Assembly (NCBI GenBank): GCA_009781635.1
Contig: WQXU01000010.1
Coordinates: forward strand, 1 to 64,000
Length of the DNA stretch: 64,000 nt
Direction: 5' to 3'
Source: Treponema sp.
Lineage (GTDB): Bacteria > Spirochaetota > Spirochaetia > Treponematales > Breznakiellaceae
Below, in pieces: positions 25,686-33,993 of this stretch; the stretch's first letter is position 1; each line of letters opens with the position of its first letter. The position numbers were made by a program, and so were the translations under genes. The notes beneath the pieces are model-generated. The model was not told the DNA's origin and ran no database searches. It worked only from the letters and a program-made list of their open reading frames with translations.

Positions 25686-27245
25686 TTACGATTTTCCCTG
25701 AATTATCATACGCCATGATATATTCCAGTTCCATTTTTCAGGAAAATCCGGAGACTCCATCCTTAAACTCAACCTTCCCTGTTTAAAACGAATCATTGCG
25801 CTGACGGAAAAGTCCAATTTATCGTTTTTTTCTGCTAAAAAAGTATATCCTGCTTTTGATCTTATTTGAATATGGGAAACCGGTATAATTAACTCGAAGC
25901 TGAGGGCAGCAGAATCCATATTCCATACCTTTTCCGGAATTGGAAACGGCGATGGATTATCAGACTCAGAAAGACCCTTTATTGAACCTGAGATATTAAA
26001 TCTTAGCGGATTAGGAAGGCCGATTTGCCTTAAGTTTATGCCAAGTCCGACAGTGCCGGAAAAACTGTCATTAATTTTTAAATTATTTTCCGCATTCCTG
26101 TCTGCAGAAAACGATAATCTTGCCAGGCGGATAACGCTGCTGCCGCTGCTGCGCACGGGAGAACGGTAATAGAAACCTGTCGAGCTGCGGTTAAAACTTC
26201 CGTCGAATTTGTTTGTGCGCAATACAGAATCTGCTCTTGCAAGAGCGTTATACCGGCCTCTCCATTCAATTTTTAATCCGCATCTGCCGGTCTCCGCGCG
26301 GCTTGCGCCGTCCCTGTAAACAAAACGTTCTCCGGCTTTGTCGGCTGCAATTGATATTAAAAACGGGCGGAGCCTCCCTGAATTTCCTATAGAAAAAGGC
26401 GGTGAATACGAGATGCCCAGATTGGCATAAGTATCTGTTCCCCATGCGAAGGTTTCAGAAAGAGCCAAGTCCGAACTAATGGAAAAATTTGCGCTCTTGT
26501 ACAGAAGTCCTGCGGCGTAAAGCCTGAATTCCCTTTGCGGCAGCGCCGGTGTTGGTGAGGAAAACCATGTGCCGGGTTTTGACGGCGGGAGCATTCCCGA
26601 TGTATAAAATGTTTCCAATAGCAAATTTGTGTTTCTGTTAAAAATAAAATCTGCGCCGCCGGAGAAAGCCGCTCCCAGGCCTGAAGATGCATCTTCGATC
26701 GGCATTTGCACAGAACCAAAACACCTGTAATTCAAATTCGGGTAGAGGGATAAAAACGGGCTTGAAAGATACAGGTACGCTTCGTCAATCCTTGTGCTGG
26801 ATGCCTCTGTTCTTAGATTGGCAATTGATGGTCTGTGATTTTCCGCATATGGAGGCGAACGTATCCACGGATTGCGGATTCTTGCAGGCAGCCCCCATTC
26901 ATCAAGAACGCCGAACAAAAGCCTGGAATCAGTGCTTGTGTGATAAAAACCTCCTGTAAAATTTGTTACTTCTCTTACAGGGGAGGTCCATGGATTTGCA
27001 AGATCGAGGTTGATTGTGCGCCTGTCCAGAATCTGGGTACGCAAAAGGAGTCCCAGCGGGAGCAGGTTTAGTTCCGCCTCCGCCTGGTTATGAATGGTCC
27101 TGTTCAGCGATATTGAGCTTGTTTTCTCCCATGCTCCGCTCCATATAAAACTCCATTCGCACAGAGGCAGAGCGGGAGTGTCATCAGAGGCAAAAAGCGC
27201 CGTGCCGCATAAAAAGGCAGCAATTAACATGTGCTTGTTTTTCAT
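25686..27245 (-). CDS. exported, probably outer-membrane beta-barrel protein
   Basis: A 519-residue protein with a signal peptide (MLIAAFLCGTALFA, cleavage about residue 20) and a body of alternating hydrophobic/polar strands rich in aromatic and glycine residues (for example SNLALS-like, LRLYAAGLLY and RLSLRMESPDF). It lacks lipobox and catalytic motifs. The strand pattern and aromatic-rich end suggest a spirochaetal outer-membrane barrel. I do not recognise the family. It stands alone, 79 bases downstream of cheY read in its own direction. Confidence 0.65.
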   Translation of the reverse strand: MKNKHMLIAAFLCGTALFASDDTPALPLCEWSFIWSGAWEKTSSISLNRTIHNQAEAELNLLPLGLLLRTQILDRRTINLDLANPWTSPVREVTNFTGGFYHTSTDSRLLFGVLDEWGLPARIRNPWIRSPPYAENHRPSIANLRTEASSTRIDEAYLYLSSPFLSLYPNLNYRCFGSVQMPIEDASSGLGAAFSGGADFIFNRNTNLLLETFYTSGMLPPSKPGTWFSSPTPALPQREFRLYAAGLLYKSANFSISSDLALSETFAWGTDTYANLGISYSPPFSIGNSGRLRPFLISIAADKAGERFVYRDGASRAETGRCGLKIEWRGRYNALARADSVLRTNKFDGSFNRSSTGFYYRSPVRSSGSSVIRLARLSFSADRNAENNLKINDSFSGTVGLGINLRQIGLPNPLRFNISGSIKGLSESDNPSPFPIPEKVWNMDSAALSFELIIPVSHIQIRSKAGYTFLAEKNDKLDFSVSAMIRFKQGRLSLRMESPDFPEKWNWNISWRMIIQGKS

Positions 27246-27346
27246 GCTATTATATGGCGCAGACTTGCCGTTTTGCTTTAGTAAAAATAAATATTTTTAA
27301 CTAAATTCAATTGCGTCCTCCGGATTTTGCCGTTATTCTTGTGAGT

Positions 27347-29014
27347 ATGTGGTGGAAAAATAATATTGTTTATCAGATCTATCCTCGCAGTTTTCAGGAT
27401 TCCAATAACGATGGTTTTGGCGATATTCCGGGGATTATTTCCCGCCTTGATGAAATCAAGGATCTTGGCGCGGGCATTATCTGGCTTTCGCCTGTGTATA
27501 AATCACCGGATGCAGATAACGGTTATGACATAAGCGATTATTATGATATTAATCAGAAGTTCGGTACGATGGCGGATATGGAAACGCTTTTTGCCGAAGC
27601 AAAAAAACGCGGTCTGCGGATCATTATGGATCTTGTGATAAACCATACATCCGATGAGCATGAGTGGTTCCAAAAAAGCCGCGATCCCGCAAGCCCTTAC
27701 CGCGATTACTATATCTGGCGCCCGGGGAAGCAGGATAAAAACGGCCGTTTAAGGCCTCCCAATAACTGGACAGGTTTTTTTACCGGCGATGCATGGGAGT
27801 ACGATGAAAAAAGCGGAGAGTATTACCTGCATTTGTTTGACAGAAAGCAGCCGGACTTAAACTATAAAAATCCAAAAGTAACAGAAGAAGTAAAAAACAT
27901 TCTGCGTTTCTGGCTTGATAAGGGAGCGGCCGGTTTCCGCTGTGATGTGATCAATATTATTTACAAGACAAGCCTGGAAGACGGCAAAAAAAGCATAGCT
28001 GTCCAGGGCCTTGAGCATTACAAATCGCAGGAAGGAAATCACGCTGTGTTACGCGAACTAAGACGCGATGTGCTGGACAAGTACGATTGCTTTACAGTGG
28101 GAGAAACAGTTTTTGTAGATCTTCCGGATGCGAAACTTTTAAGCGATGAAAGCCGCAAAGAGCTTGATATGCTCTTCTTTTTTGATCATCTGGAAGTTGA
28201 CAGGCGTATTGCGCAATTTATACCAAAAAAATTCCGCGCCTTTAAGCTGCTTAAGGTAATGACAAAATGGCAGCAGGGTCTTGACTGGAATGCCGTATAC
28301 CTTGAAAACCATGATCAGCCAAGGATTGTGTCTCATTACGGCGCTGCGGAAAAATCATCCGGCGAATTACGGCAGAGGAGCGCAAAAATGCTTGCCTTGT
28401 TCGCCCTGACGCTGCGCGGCACTCCGTTTATTTATCAGGGACAGGAAATCGGCATGACCAATTTTGATTTTAAAAGCATTGATGAACTCGACGATGTTGT
28501 CAGTCACGGCGTTGAAAGGCTGATGAAAAAATTTCACATACCAAAATTTTTACGCTGGAAATGGATAAAGGCGAGTTCCCGTGATAATGCCCGCACTCCC
28601 GTACAATGGGATGACAGTGAAAACGCAGGGTTCAGCAGGGTAAAACCATGGCTGGGCATTAACGGCAACTACAGGCAAATAAATTATGCCTCGCAGAAAA
28701 ATGATCCGCAGTCGGTTTTAAATTTCTATAAAAAATTAATCGCTCTGCGCAGGGAAAACAAGTGCCTTATTTACGGTGAGTTTCTGCCTGTTTACGCTGA
28801 TACCCGGCTTATGATATATCAGCGCAGACTGCCTGCAGGTGAAGGCTTTAAGGAAGAGGCTTATACTGTTGCATTGAATTTTTCTTACAGGACTGTTAAA
28901 GCGCCGAAAAAGTTTGCGCACCTTTTTTCCGGGGCGCAGGCTGCCAGCGCGTCCGGCGTGCAGTGGAACGGTTCGCTGCTTCCCTGGGATGGAGTTCTGG
29001 TGAAAACGCAGTGA
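27347..29014 (+). CDS. GH13 oligo-alpha-glucosidase
   Basis: A 555-residue glycoside hydrolase family 13 enzyme with no signal peptide, so it works in the cytosol. It has VYQIYPRSFQDSNNDGFGD, IMDLVINHTSDEHEWF, GFRCDVIN (nucleophile Asp about 199), TVGETVF (acid Glu) and ENHDQPRIVSHYG (third acidic residue). The layout matches oligo-1,6-glucosidases and alpha-glucosidases of GH13 subfamily 31-like enzymes. The frame is open to a TTG at 27311, but MWWKNNIVYQIYPRSF is the normal start of the family. Confidence 0.92.
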   Translation: MWWKNNIVYQIYPRSFQDSNNDGFGDIPGIISRLDEIKDLGAGIIWLSPVYKSPDADNGYDISDYYDINQKFGTMADMETLFAEAKKRGLRIIMDLVINHTSDEHEWFQKSRDPASPYRDYYIWRPGKQDKNGRLRPPNNWTGFFTGDAWEYDEKSGEYYLHLFDRKQPDLNYKNPKVTEEVKNILRFWLDKGAAGFRCDVINIIYKTSLEDGKKSIAVQGLEHYKSQEGNHAVLRELRRDVLDKYDCFTVGETVFVDLPDAKLLSDESRKELDMLFFFDHLEVDRRIAQFIPKKFRAFKLLKVMTKWQQGLDWNAVYLENHDQPRIVSHYGAAEKSSGELRQRSAKMLALFALTLRGTPFIYQGQEIGMTNFDFKSIDELDDVVSHGVERLMKKFHIPKFLRWKWIKASSRDNARTPVQWDDSENAGFSRVKPWLGINGNYRQINYASQKNDPQSVLNFYKKLIALRRENKCLIYGEFLPVYADTRLMIYQRRLPAGEGFKEEAYTVALNFSYRTVKAPKKFAHLFSGAQAASASGVQWNGSLLPWDGVLVKTQ

Positions 29015-29068
29015 TGCATTTGGTTCACGCTGTTGCACCTAACAAATGAAGCCGGCTGCTGCGAGGCG

Positions 29069-29932
29069 TCAATAACCCCTATTGCTTAAATCTCTTGCAA
29101 TATTTAAATATATGTCCGGAATAAATATTTCTGATTTATTAACTTTTTTATAATCAATAATATCTCTGTGGGATAAGCCGTCTATCCTTGTAATATTACT
29201 GCTCCATCTTGCCGACACTTCGCTTACAACTCCGTCATTGTCTCCGGCTACCCTGTTTAAGTACAAATAGCTGAAAAAGAATAATAAGTCATTAAACTGG
29301 TTTTTCTTTGCAGCATAAATACTCTGATAAAACACTCTTTCATCAATTTCGACTATATCGTTAAATTCCATCATGTTTTCTGTTGTTAATTGATAATTTA
29401 CATTGTATATATCAGGATTTATATCCCCGTAAAATTTCCCAAAAACATCGAGAGCTCTTCTTGTCATATTTGTATGAACTATTCTTTGCTGAAATACCAG
29501 GTCTGCAAGTTCAGCGCCGTGATGCGGCGTAGAAATAGTTGTCAGGCTTGCTACTTTGCCGCCGTAATCATACTTCCAGATAAAATAGCGGGAATCCAGA
29601 CCGCCTTTTGAATGAGCTATTATGTTTACTTTATCGCTGCTGGTTTCCAATAACACTCTATCGACAGTATCTTTTAATATTTCCGCGTTTGATTCATAAC
29701 TGCCCCACGCATCTGTATTTCCAAAAAATACTTCTATTCCGTTTTTCTCCAGGGTTTCGGGGATTCTTCCCCAAAAATCAATAATGCCTCCCCTGTCATG
29801 CGCGATAATTCCGTGCACTAGAATAACAGGGTATTTTAAATTAATGTTCTGCGGATATTCTTTTGTATAATAACCTGCACTGGCGCAGCCGCAAAACTGA
29901 AGTATTATACAGATTACTATTAACCATTTCAT
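29069..29932 (-). CDS. lipase-like alpha/beta-hydrolase lipoprotein
   Basis: A 287-residue protein with a lipoprotein signal (LQFCGC, Cys16) and a lipase fold: PVILVHGIIAHDRGG (oxyanion loop), NIIAHSKGGLDSRYF (nucleophile Ser about 113, in an A-H-S-x-G form), STPHHGAELADL, and DNDGVVSEVSARW with a late GLSHRDII (catalytic His). This is close to Pseudomonas-type triacylglycerol lipases (family I). It is anchored to a membrane in the periplasm or at the surface. It converges on the GH13 gene. Confidence 0.85.
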   Translation of the reverse strand: MKWLIVICIILQFCGCASAGYYTKEYPQNINLKYPVILVHGIIAHDRGGIIDFWGRIPETLEKNGIEVFFGNTDAWGSYESNAEILKDTVDRVLLETSSDKVNIIAHSKGGLDSRYFIWKYDYGGKVASLTTISTPHHGAELADLVFQQRIVHTNMTRRALDVFGKFYGDINPDIYNVNYQLTTENMMEFNDIVEIDERVFYQSIYAAKKNQFNDLLFFFSYLYLNRVAGDNDGVVSEVSARWSSNITRIDGLSHRDIIDYKKVNKSEIFIPDIYLNIARDLSNRGY

Positions 29933-30084
29933 TTGTAATAATATATATTAATTTTGTCAGTAATTCAAAGGTGTGCGGGTAAAGTGTTTCTATATTTTAT
30001 CATAGATGCTATTTTATAGAAGTGTCTGCATGCTGCATTTGAGATGGCGCTTGACAGATTCTAATATAATATTATACTTAAAAT

Positions 30085-30163
30085 GACTGAGTAAATATAC
30101 TCAATAGACTGAGTAAAAATACTCAACAGACTGAGTAAAAATACTCAACAGACTGAGTAAAAA
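30085..30163. repeat. 3.6 tandem 22-bp repeats with inner palindrome, upstream of the DUF4143 ATPase gene
   Basis: Units start at 30085, 30107, 30129 and 30151 (the last partial) with consensus GACTGAGTAAAAATACTCAA. Each unit holds the inverted repeat GAGTA-NNNN-TACTC. They end 13 bases before the ATG of the ATPase gene, overlapping its expected promoter/leader. They look like a multi-site operator or a slipping repeat; they are not CRISPR because the units are contiguous with no spacers. Confidence 0.8.
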
Positions 30164-30175
30164 GGATAGGCAGTT

Positions 30176-31378
30176 ATGGAATACAAGCGCGCTCTGTTGA
30201 AAATTTTAACGGAGAGAATAGCAGGCAAACGCAGGTTCATACAGGTCATTGCAGGACCTAGACAAACAGGGAAAACCACGCTTGCCCGACAGCTATATAA
30301 AGAGACAAAAATGTTATCAGATTTTTATTCTGCAGACGATACTATAGAAGCTGGTTCTGTTTGGATCGATCAAATATGGGAATCTATGCGTTTAAAAATG
30401 CAGCTTAAGAATGTAAAAGAGGCTGTTCTTTTTATAGATGAGATACAGAAAATCAACAACTGGAGTGAATGTGTAAAAAAAAATTGGGATAAGGATACCG
30501 CTGATGGCCGGAAACTTAAACTGGTTATTCTTGGCTCATCGCGGTTATTGCTTGAAGATGGTTTGTCCGAATCCCTTTTAGGACGCTTTGAAATGAATTA
30601 TATGGGACACTGGACATTTGCAGAAATGAAAAAAGCGTTTTCTTTTTCGGTACAGCAATATGTGTGGTTTGGAAGTTATCCGGGTGCGGCAGATCTAATT
30701 AAGGACGAAAATCGTTTTAAAAATTATATCAGGAATTCTGTGGTTGAACCTTCTTTAAGCAGAGATATTTTACTTACAACAAAAATCTCCAAACCTGCTT
30801 TATTACGGCAGCTTTTTGAAATTAGCACGCAATACAGCGCTCATATTCTTTCGTTCAACAAGATGCTTGGACAGCTTACTGATGCTGGAAACACAACAAC
30901 GCTTGCCCGTTATCTTAATCTTCTTGGACAAGCAGGTCTCATCACAGGACTTAACAAATACAGCAAAAAGCCAATCATCGAAAAATTATCTATTCCAAAA
31001 CTACAAGTTTACAACACCGCTCTAATCACCGCTCTGCGAACAGAATCATATACAGAAGCACTCGGTGATCCGGCGTTTTGGGGACACATGCTCGAAAGCT
31101 CGGCAGGAGCGTATTTAGTAAATCAGGCAAACGAATACCCTGATATTAAACTTTATTACTGGCGTGAGAAAAACGCAGAAATAGATTTTGTTGTAAAATA
31201 CGGAAAAAAAACATTTGGTATAGAGGTAAAAAGCAGCACAGAGAAAATTAATGCAAAAAGCCGGGAATTATTTTCTGCCCGCTTCCCTGGCGCACGTCTC
31301 ATTCTTGTAGGCAGCAGCGGTATTTCATTTGAGGAATTTATGCTCACGCCGCTATTGGAATTATTCGCAGGGTTTTAA
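30176..31378 (+). CDS. AAA-type ATPase with C-terminal DUF4143 nuclease-like domain
   Basis: A 400-residue protein of the widespread AAA_14-DUF4143 family. Walker A is GPRQTGKTTLARQL (residues 27-40), Walker B VLFIDEIQKI (about 90), and LGSSRLLL is sensor I. The C-terminal region keeps the PD-(D/E)xK-like pattern YYWREKNAEIDFVV ... FGIEVKSS. The family is abundant in host-associated bacteria and its cellular role is unproven. The start ATG follows an AGGATAGG site just behind the 22-bp repeats. The codon use is similar to its neighbours. Confidence 0.88.
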   Translation: MEYKRALLKILTERIAGKRRFIQVIAGPRQTGKTTLARQLYKETKMLSDFYSADDTIEAGSVWIDQIWESMRLKMQLKNVKEAVLFIDEIQKINNWSECVKKNWDKDTADGRKLKLVILGSSRLLLEDGLSESLLGRFEMNYMGHWTFAEMKKAFSFSVQQYVWFGSYPGAADLIKDENRFKNYIRNSVVEPSLSRDILLTTKISKPALLRQLFEISTQYSAHILSFNKMLGQLTDAGNTTTLARYLNLLGQAGLITGLNKYSKKPIIEKLSIPKLQVYNTALITALRTESYTEALGDPAFWGHMLESSAGAYLVNQANEYPDIKLYYWREKNAEIDFVVKYGKKTFGIEVKSSTEKINAKSRELFSARFPGARLILVGSSGISFEEFMLTPLLELFAGF

Positions 31379-31419
31379 TAAACGCGCTTTCTGAACCCTA
31401 TTGCGCCTAACAACGCTGC

Positions 31420-31491
31420 AAAAAGCGATTACTGCTGTTGGGGTGCCAAGTGCCAGCCATAAAACAACAGTATCAGGCAATAGGCATTACT
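31420..31491. repeat. direct repeat, left copy, flanking the nucleotidyltransferase pair
   Basis: This copy pairs with 32179-32239. The strongest part, AAAACAACAGTATCAGGCAA onward (31461-31491), matches the right copy at 29 of 31 positions; the left halves share AAAAAGCG and GGTGCC. The interval between copies is a promoter and two small overlapping genes, like a gene cassette. Confidence 0.65.
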
Positions 31492-31519
31492 TGGGGTCAC
31501 TTATTACGTAACAAATATC

Positions 31520-31548
31520 TTGTTCAGATCATTTTCTTATGATATATT
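31520..31548 (+). promoter_or_regulatory. promoter of the antitoxin-like/nucleotidyltransferase pair
   Basis: TTGTTC (31520-31525) and TATATT (31543-31548) are 17 bp apart. The ATG is 11 bases after the -10 box with no ribosome site, giving a leader of only a few bases. Confidence 0.45.
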
Positions 31549-31559
31549 GAATTTTAATT

Positions 31560-31778
31560 ATGTTAACAGAAAAAATAGACAGATCGCAAATAGTTATCGC
31601 AAAAAGAGATGTATTTGACAATAATGATGCAGAATACTGGAAGCAAGCCACGATTAAAGAGAAACTGCAAACAATAACATATTTAAGGGAATGTTTTTAT
31701 GGAGAAGAAGCAACTAAAAAGCATCCCGTGGATGCCGGAGGATTTCAAAGAGTTCATACAATGTTTAAACTCAAATGA
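31560..31778 (+). CDS. small partner protein of a nucleotidyltransferase (antitoxin-like)
   Basis: A 72-residue protein with AKRDVFDNNDAEYWKQATI and LQTITYLRECFYG. This E-Y-W ... L-R-x-x-(C/N)-Y-G pattern is typical of small genes found directly upstream of DUF1814/DUF6036-like nucleotidyltransferases. The pair is generally annotated as a toxin-antitoxin module, though proof differs among members. It overlaps the downstream gene by 80 bases, more than usual, so its last ~25 residues may not be conserved. Confidence 0.6.
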   Translation: MLTEKIDRSQIVIAKRDVFDNNDAEYWKQATIKEKLQTITYLRECFYGEEATKKHPVDAGGFQRVHTMFKLK

Positions 31779-32163
31779 TGTCCAATATCTGCTGGTCGGA
31801 GGCTGGGCTGTCGGAATATACGGTCATCCAAGAGCCACAAAAGATATTGATTTCTTAATTTCAATTGATAGTGAAAATTTAGAAAAGCTGCAAAAAGCAT
31901 TGTTTTCATTTGGCGCTCCCCCGGTTGATTTAGAGCAATTCCGGGAGAGAGGTTATGTAATCAGAATAGGAAGTTCCCCTATACAAATAGATTTAATAAA
32001 TGAAGCCGATGGTATTAACATAAATGATTGTTTTCAAAGAAAAAAGATTATTAATGTTGATGATACAGACATATTTTTAATATCAAGAAATGATTTAATT
32101 ATAAATAAAAAAGCAAGCGGACGAAGCACAGATATTGCCGATGTTGAAAAACTTGAAAAGTAA
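31699..32163 (+). CDS. nucleotidyltransferase-fold protein of a toxin-antitoxin-like pair
   Basis: A 154-residue protein with a minimal nucleotidyltransferase core: LVGGWAVGIYGHPRATKDID, where GG-x9-DxD-like spacing gives KDIDFLI as metal site, then IQIDLINEADG as the third acidic strand. It resembles AbiEii/MNT-type toxins or UDP-GlcNAc-like nucleotidyltransferases of stand-alone modules. AAGGGAA precedes its ATG. It and its small partner are bracketed by two ~65-bp direct repeats, as if moved as a cassette. Confidence 0.7.
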   Translation: MEKKQLKSIPWMPEDFKEFIQCLNSNDVQYLLVGGWAVGIYGHPRATKDIDFLISIDSENLEKLQKALFSFGAPPVDLEQFRERGYVIRIGSSPIQIDLINEADGININDCFQRKKIINVDDTDIFLISRNDLIINKKASGRSTDIADVEKLEK

Positions 32164-32178
32164 ATAACCTTTTTTGTT

Positions 32179-32239
32179 AAAAAGCGGTGCTGCTGCCGAG
32201 GTGCCTGCAAAACAACAGTGTCAGGCAATAAGCATTACT
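32179..32239. repeat. direct repeat, right copy, flanking the nucleotidyltransferase pair
   Basis: Second copy of the 31420-31491 repeat. It overlaps the stop codon of the mpg gene (32235-32237), so the last bases of mpg are part of the repeat. Confidence 0.65.
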
Positions 32240-32819
32240 GTTTTGAAACAAACCTGTTTCCGGTAATGAAAAATCTTAATTCAAGTTCTTTGCCGGCAGA
32301 AAGACCGATGCGCGTGCTTGCAGTAATCTCCGGTTTTATTTTATTGTCATAAACCTGTAAAAAATTTGCGGTTCCGGAACCTGGCTGAGGTTCAAACAAA
32401 GACATATTATTATGTTTTCTTGTGATCGCAAAAGCCTGTGTCAATTTCCCGGGACCTGAGCAAAGATTTTCTATCTTTGCAGTTTTACGCCTTCTTTGCA
32501 TAAGAGGAATTCCGTCTACTGGTTCCAGCGCGCGGATTAGTACAGCTTCTCCTTCTCCTGTTTTACCGCTTACAATATTAAAACAATGGTACATTCCGTA
32601 AATAAAGTAGACATAGGCGTGCCCTGCCGGGCCGAACATCGGCGCATTGCGGGCGGTTATTCCGCGGCTTGCGTGACAGCCGGGATCGTCCTTGTATAAA
32701 TACGCTTCTGTTTCGACAATTGTTCCTTTCAATTTACCAAATACAAGTTGTTTGCCAAGAAGAGCTTTGGCAAGATCTACTGCAGGCTGATTAAAAAATT
32801 TCTTTCCAAGCGGTTTCAT
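32235..32819 (-). CDS. mpg: 3-methyladenine DNA glycosylase (AAG/MPG family)
   Basis: A 194-residue DNA repair enzyme that removes alkylated purines. Family signatures are DLAKALLGKQLVFG, TIVETEAYLYKDDPGCHAS (with catalytic Glu), GHAYVYFIYGMYHCFNIV and LCSGPGKLTQAFAIT. Length is normal for bacterial MPG. It is divergent from an AraC regulator; the shared upstream region has two ACTATA...TATAGT palindromes. Its 3' end overlaps a repeat of the neighbouring cassette. Confidence 0.92.
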   Translation of the reverse strand: MKPLGKKFFNQPAVDLAKALLGKQLVFGKLKGTIVETEAYLYKDDPGCHASRGITARNAPMFGPAGHAYVYFIYGMYHCFNIVSGKTGEGEAVLIRALEPVDGIPLMQRRRKTAKIENLCSGPGKLTQAFAITRKHNNMSLFEPQPGSGTANFLQVYDNKIKPEITASTRIGLSAGKELELRFFITGNRFVSKQ

Positions 32820-32849
32820 TGTTATAATATTTTAGGGTTCCTATCTGTT

Positions 32850-32861
32850 ACTATATATAGT
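32850..32861. promoter_or_regulatory. perfect palindrome ACTATATATAGT
   Basis: A 12-bp perfect palindrome 30 bases upstream of the mpg start. A related pair of half sites (ACTATA...TATAGT) overlaps the -10 region of the AraC gene at 32953-32970. Two matching sites between divergent genes suggest a shared regulator, most simply the AraC protein itself. Confidence 0.45.
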
Positions 32862-32941
32862 ATAACGTTCAGCCAGCATCTGTAAATCCGGAAGCATCAA
32901 TTTTTGATCGAATTAAATTTTTATATTTTTTTTACTCCCTC

Positions 32942-32970
32942 TTGACAAATACACTATATATATGTATAGT
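32942..32970 (+). promoter_or_regulatory. sigma70 promoter of the AraC gene, overlapped by a palindrome
   Basis: TTGACA (32942-32947) and TATAGT (32965-32970) at 17 bp spacing. The stretch 32953-32970 reads ACTATA-N6-TATAGT, so a bound regulator would cover the -10 box and repress. Confidence 0.65.
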
Positions 32971-33032
32971 CATCATAAGGAACAAACAATAACGATTTCC
33001 GTAATGCCTATAATTTGATTCCGGAGAATAAT

Positions 33033-33944
33033 ATGCTCAAACCAGATGAACTGCTTAATAATGTACTGCTCAATATAGAAAACGGCATTAGAGACGATAT
33101 ACGCGTAAACGACCTTGCAAGGCAATTTAAGTTATCGCCGGGTCACTTGCAGCGGCTCTTCAGGTTTGCGTTTAAACAAACGCTTGCAGGGTATATGCGC
33201 TCCCGCAGGTTAGCTGAAAGTCTTGATGACTTGCTTAAAACAAACAGCAATATACTGGATATTGCGCTTAATTACGGTTTTGGCTATGAACAGTCCTATA
33301 TAAGGGCCTTTAAAAATGAGTTTGGAATAACGCCTGGCGAGCTTCGTAAATCCAGGCAGATTGTAAAAGTAAAACCGCCTATTTTTCTTTTCGATGAAAA
33401 CAGGTTATCAGACGGTGTCATTTTCGGGCCGGATATCGTGATGGTTCCGCAGTTTCATATTGCCGGTAATAGCCACAGGATTCCGTTTAATGATTCCATT
33501 ACTTTGGCGCCGGAACTTGCAAAACATTTCTGGAAAAATGACCGCGCCGGAATAAAAAATGCGGTTAATCCCAATGTATATATCGGACTGACATGCAATA
33601 TAAACTGCGAGGAAAAATGCTCCGACTATATAACAGCGGTACAGGTGAAAAATGAAAAAAACTTTGCGCAGGGTTATAAAAGATATACATTCAGGGATTC
33701 GTTATGCGCAAGATTCAGATATATCGGTCAGCATCATTATTATGAACTTAACAGAAATATCATGAAAGCGATGTACAATGCAATTGAAAAATACTCCGGT
33801 GACGGGCAGGCAAAATACATTTTGCTGAACGACAGGATTTATTTTGAAAAAATAGATACCAGTCTGTATGACGGCAGGTATTGCCAGATGGAGTGGTTTA
33901 CGCCTGTTGCCGATATTAACAATCCGCCGCCGAATTACAGCTAA
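33033..33944 (+). CDS. AraC-family regulator with GyrI-like ligand-binding domain
   Basis: A 303-residue regulator. Two AraC HTH motifs fill the N-terminus: VNDLARQFKLSPGHLQRLF and LDIALNYGFGYEQSYIRAF with FGITPGELR. The C-terminal half (about residues 115-300) is a GyrI/effector-binding domain of the SOUL-like fold (VPQFHIAGNSHRIPF, FRDSLCARFRYIG, GRYCQMEWFTPV). This SoxS/Rob-type layout with the ligand domain at the C-terminus senses hydrophobic or drug-like molecules. CGGAG stands before ATG 33033; an upstream TTG is weaker. Confidence 0.85.
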   Translation: MLKPDELLNNVLLNIENGIRDDIRVNDLARQFKLSPGHLQRLFRFAFKQTLAGYMRSRRLAESLDDLLKTNSNILDIALNYGFGYEQSYIRAFKNEFGITPGELRKSRQIVKVKPPIFLFDENRLSDGVIFGPDIVMVPQFHIAGNSHRIPFNDSITLAPELAKHFWKNDRAGIKNAVNPNVYIGLTCNINCEEKCSDYITAVQVKNEKNFAQGYKRYTFRDSLCARFRYIGQHHYYELNRNIMKAMYNAIEKYSGDGQAKYILLNDRIYFEKIDTSLYDGRYCQMEWFTPVADINNPPPNYS

Positions 33945-33974
33945 AAAAAGCCGCTGTACTGTTTGTACAACGGC
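33943..33974 (-). terminator. rho-independent terminator of the GPH transporter gene
   Basis: Arms 33950-33959 and 33965-33974 form a 10-bp stem with one G-T pair. Read leftward it is followed by seven Ts (33943-33949), which overlap the stop of the AraC gene. Confidence 0.75.
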
Positions 33975-33993
33975 ATGTAAAATGAAATCAATT

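Noticed and set aside
30085..30163. CRISPR array
   Set aside because: The 22-bp units are contiguous with no spacers between them, and no cas genes are in the window.
31420..32239. Integron attC sites
   Set aside because: One GCCTAAC-like box occurs near 31405, but no matching GTTRRRY box at the right distance is found, and no integrase is present. The direct repeats are reported without that name.
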